Assembly: GCA_900767075.1 (NCBI GenBank)
Contig: CAAFXX010000181.1
Location: forward strand, 1-9,350
DNA: 9,350 nt
Reading direction: 5' to 3'
DNA from: Bacteroidales bacterium
GTDB lineage: Bacteria > Bacteroidota > Bacteroidia > Bacteroidales > Muribaculaceae
A model generated the notes under the pieces. It was given only the letters and a program-made list of their open reading frames with translations, was not told the DNA's origin and searched no databases. Position numbers and translations under genes: made by a program. Below, one piece after another: positions 7,466 through 9,350 of the stretch (its first letter is position 1; every line of letters starts with the position of its first letter).

Positions 7466-7472
7466 GGGTGAA

Positions 7473-8813
7473 TCACTCGGCGAGCCTGTGCACTTCAGCC
7501 TTGAACTGACGACCGCGGTCTTCGTAGCTCTTGAAGAGGTCGAAGCTGGCGCAACAGGGGGAAAGAAGCACGGTGTCGCCTTCCGAGGCAATGCGGGCAC
7601 ATTCGGCGACGGCTTCCTCAATGCTGTGGGTATCCGACAGCACGGGCACCTTCCCCTTGAAGAACTCAAGGATCTTTGTGTTGTCCTTGCCCATCGCCAC
7701 GATTGCCTTTACCTTTTCGCCGACAAGTTCCTCTATTTCCGAATAGTCGTTACCCTTGTCCTTCCCGCCGAGTATGAGGACGGTCGGTGTGGTCATGCTT
7801 TCAAGGGCATACCATGTGGAATTGACGTTGGTTGCCTTGGAGTCGTTCACGTAGCGCACCCCGTTGATTGTGTCGACGTATTCGAGCCTGTGCTCCACTG
7901 CCTCGAAGTCCTCGAGAGCTTGACGGATTGTCTCGTCCTTGATGTTGAGGAGCGTTGCCGACAGACCTGCCGCCATGGAGTTATAGAGATTATGGAGACC
8001 TTTGAGCGAGAGCTTCTCGCGGGGAACCTCCCAGACCTCGTTGGGACCGATGTAGCGTACCATGCCGTCCTTCACGTAGGCATGAGCGCCCTGCTGCTCG
8101 AATTCGCTGAAAGGCATTTTCATCGCTTCGCTCTGCACGTGGCGGATCTGCTCGCGGACGATGGGGTCGTCCATCCAGTAGATAAAGTAGTCGTCGCTCT
8201 TCTGGTTCTGAAGGATGCGGAATTTAGCGTTCACGTAATTCTGCATCTTGTGGTCATAGCGGTCCAGATGGTCGGGCGTGATGTTGAGGATGACGGCTAT
8301 GTTTGCCTTGAAGTCATACATATTCTCAAGCTGGAAGCTTGAAAGCTCGATCACATAGACATCGTGGGGATCGCGACTCACCTGGAGCGCGAGACTCTTG
8401 CCGACGTTTCCGGCGAGACCTACATTCATGCCTGCCTCGCGGAGTATGTGGTATGTGAGCAGGGTTGTGGTCGTCTTGCCGTTGCTGCCCGTGATGCAAA
8501 CCATCTTGGCGTCGGTGTAGCGACCGGCGAACTCGATCTCTGAAATCACCTCTATGCCTTTCTCCATGATTTTCTTCACCATGGGTGCATAGGGAGGGAT
8601 ACCGGGGCTTTTCACCACGGTATCGGCGTTGAGGATCTTCTCCTCGGTATGTGCGCCCTCTTCGAATTCTATTCCCTCCTCGATGAGAGTGGCGCGGTAT
8701 TTTTCGGGTATGCTGCCGGAGTCGCTGAGGAATACGTCCATTCCCTTGTCCTTGCCGAGAATAGCGGCTCCCACGCCGCTCTCTCCACCTCCGAGCACAA
8801 CTAATCTTTTCAT
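7473..8813 (-). CDS. murD: UDP-N-acetylmuramoyl-L-alanine--D-glutamate ligase MurD
   Basis: MurD is the cytoplasmic ATP-dependent ligase that adds D-glutamate to UDP-MurNAc-L-Ala, the step after MurC. The 446-residue product shows three domains: an N-terminal UDP-substrate domain with VLGGGESG (residues 6-13) and KSPGIP (68-73); a central ATPase domain with P-loop GSNGKTT (109-115), ELSSFQLE (156-163), NITPDHLDRY (177-186), the probable carbamylated lysine in NYVNAKFRI (K197) and HNLYN (274-278); and a C-terminal domain with NDSKATN (323-329), LGGKDKG (348-354) and the MurD-typical LSPCCASFDLFKSYEDRG (417-434). Length and motifs are complete. The start MKRLVVLGGG places the nucleotide-binding loop at the expected distance. 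It is preceded by a 58-base gap after mraY that is A-rich near the start. Confidence 0.98.
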   Translation of the reverse strand: MKRLVVLGGGESGVGAAILGKDKGMDVFLSDSGSIPEKYRATLIEEGIEFEEGAHTEEKILNADTVVKSPGIPPYAPMVKKIMEKGIEVISEIEFAGRYTDAKMVCITGSNGKTTTTLLTYHILREAGMNVGLAGNVGKSLALQVSRDPHDVYVIELSSFQLENMYDFKANIAVILNITPDHLDRYDHKMQNYVNAKFRILQNQKSDDYFIYWMDDPIVREQIRHVQSEAMKMPFSEFEQQGAHAYVKDGMVRYIGPNEVWEVPREKLSLKGLHNLYNSMAAGLSATLLNIKDETIRQALEDFEAVEHRLEYVDTINGVRYVNDSKATNVNSTWYALESMTTPTVLILGGKDKGNDYSEIEELVGEKVKAIVAMGKDNTKILEFFKGKVPVLSDTHSIEEAVAECARIASEGDTVLLSPCCASFDLFKSYEDRGRQFKAEVHRLAE

Positions 8814-8838
8814 TATTCTATGTTTTGATTCAAATATC
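8814..8838 (-). promoter_or_regulatory. A-rich murD leader with a possible Bacteroidota -7 element
   Basis: On the minus strand the bases before the murD ATG read AATCAAAACATAGAATA, with A at -3 and -6 and no Shine-Dalgarno sequence, as expected in Bacteroidota. Just upstream, GATATTTG (8831-8838) differs in one base from the Bacteroides -7 consensus TAnnTTTG. I see no TTTG-type -33 element at the right distance, so an internal promoter is only a possibility. Confidence 0.2.
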
Positions 8839-8871
8839 CTTCTGTTTTTCTTCTGTCAGTGCTGCCGCTGT

Positions 8872-9350
8872 TTATCTAACCTTCAGCGTGACGAATGTGA
8901 GCGTGGCGAGAAGTATGCCGATGATCCAGAACCTCACCACGATCTTGGGTTCAGGGATTCCGATCGCCGGTTTGTTCCAGAGCACCTTGGCTCCCGGCTC
9001 GGCATTCTTCTGATAGTGGTGGTGGAGGGGGGTCATCTTGAAGATGCGTCGTCCCTCGCCGTAGCGTTTGCGCGTGTATTTATAATATGCCACCTGCATC
9101 ATTACCGACACGTCCTCGATAAAGAATATTAGGCACAGCAGCGGAATCAGCAGCTCCTTGCGGATCAGGATGGCGAACACCGCCAGGATGCCGCCGAGCG
9201 TGAGGCTTCCCGTGTCGCCCATGAAGACCTGGGCGGGGAAGGCGTTGTACCAGAGGAAGCCCACCAGCGCGCCGATGAATGCCGCCGAGAACACCACAAG
9301 CTCTTCCGAACCCGGTATGTACATGATGTTCAGATAGCTCGAGTATATCA
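8872..9350 (-). CDS. mraY: MraY, phospho-MurNAc-pentapeptide transferase (5' part outside window)
   Basis: MraY is a polytopic membrane enzyme that moves phospho-MurNAc-pentapeptide from UDP to undecaprenyl phosphate, forming lipid I, the substrate of MurG. Only the C-terminal 158 residues are in the window; the frame stays open through the right edge, with YLNIMYIPGS before the helices, so the Met at 9324 is internal and not the start. Visible are the conserved NAFPAQVFMGDTGSL segment with a catalytic-site Asp, several membrane helices, the EGRRIFKMTPLHHHYQ block with the HHH motif, and a final helix from VVRFW to the stop. About 17 residues between HHHYQ and EPKIVVRFW lengthen this loop compared with E. 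coli, as I recall for Bacteroidota MraY. It is the first gene of the visible operon part, 58 bases before murD. Confidence 0.97.
   Translation of the reverse strand, partial: IYSSYLNIMYIPGSEELVVFSAAFIGALVGFLWYNAFPAQVFMGDTGSLTLGGILAVFAILIRKELLIPLLCLIFFIEDVSVMMQVAYYKYTRKRYGEGRRIFKMTPLHHHYQKNAEPGAKVLWNKPAIGIPEPKIVVRFWIIGILLATLTFVTLKVR

Noticed and set aside
7488..8342. A 284-codon plus-strand open frame opposite murD
   Set aside because: Antisense shadow; its Val/Leu/His-rich text mirrors murD codons.
8872..9324. A complete 150-residue protein starting at the Met at 9324
   Set aside because: The frame continues upstream to the window edge with MraY-like residues, so this Met is internal to a truncated mraY.
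1..9350. An undescribed defence, mobile or accessory system
   Set aside because: Every sizeable open stretch is accounted for by the eight dcw genes on one strand, and the gaps are all under 80 bases.

Overview
This window is one continuous stretch of a bacterial division and cell wall (dcw) cluster. All eight genes lie on the minus strand, so transcription runs from high to low coordinates: mraY (3' part only) - murD - ftsW - murG - murC - ftsQ - ftsA - ftsZ (5' part only). Coding sequence fills almost all of it; the largest gap is 78 bases. No RNA gene, mobile element, CRISPR array, integration scar or convincing terminator was seen.

Organism: the order murG-murC-ftsQ-ftsA-ftsZ without murB or ddl, the start regions that are A-rich and lack a clear Shine-Dalgarno sequence, and the protein style (FtsA opening with a VAAIE motif, MurC with VAGYDRTP, MraY with a long segment between its histidine motif and last helix) all point to Bacteroidota, most likely Bacteroidales. 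The DNA is moderately GC-rich by eye, which would suit a Muribaculaceae-like gut lineage, but that family assignment is a guess.

Layout: positions 8872-9350 hold the C-terminal part of MraY, which makes lipid I. MurD (7473-8813) adds D-glutamate to UDP-MurNAc-L-Ala. FtsW (5964-7427) is the septal SEDS glycosyltransferase. MurG (4859-5953) turns lipid I into lipid II. MurC (3480-4862) adds L-alanine to UDP-MurNAc and overlaps murG by four bases. FtsQ (2534-3421) is the divisome scaffold, FtsA (1197-2522) the actin-like membrane anchor of the Z ring, and FtsZ (1-1118) the tubulin-like ring protein, cut by the left edge.

Together the genes link precursor synthesis (MurC, MurD, MraY, MurG), septal polymerisation (FtsW) and the machine that places it (FtsQ, FtsA, FtsZ). 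Spacings of -4, 10, 11, 45, 58, 58 and 78 bases fit one co-transcribed operon, perhaps with weak internal promoters.

I looked for an undescribed system and did not find one. What remains is modest: sequence departures in FtsW, FtsA and MurC, a long loop and N-terminal extension in FtsW, and small inverted repeats or promoter-like words in the few gaps.
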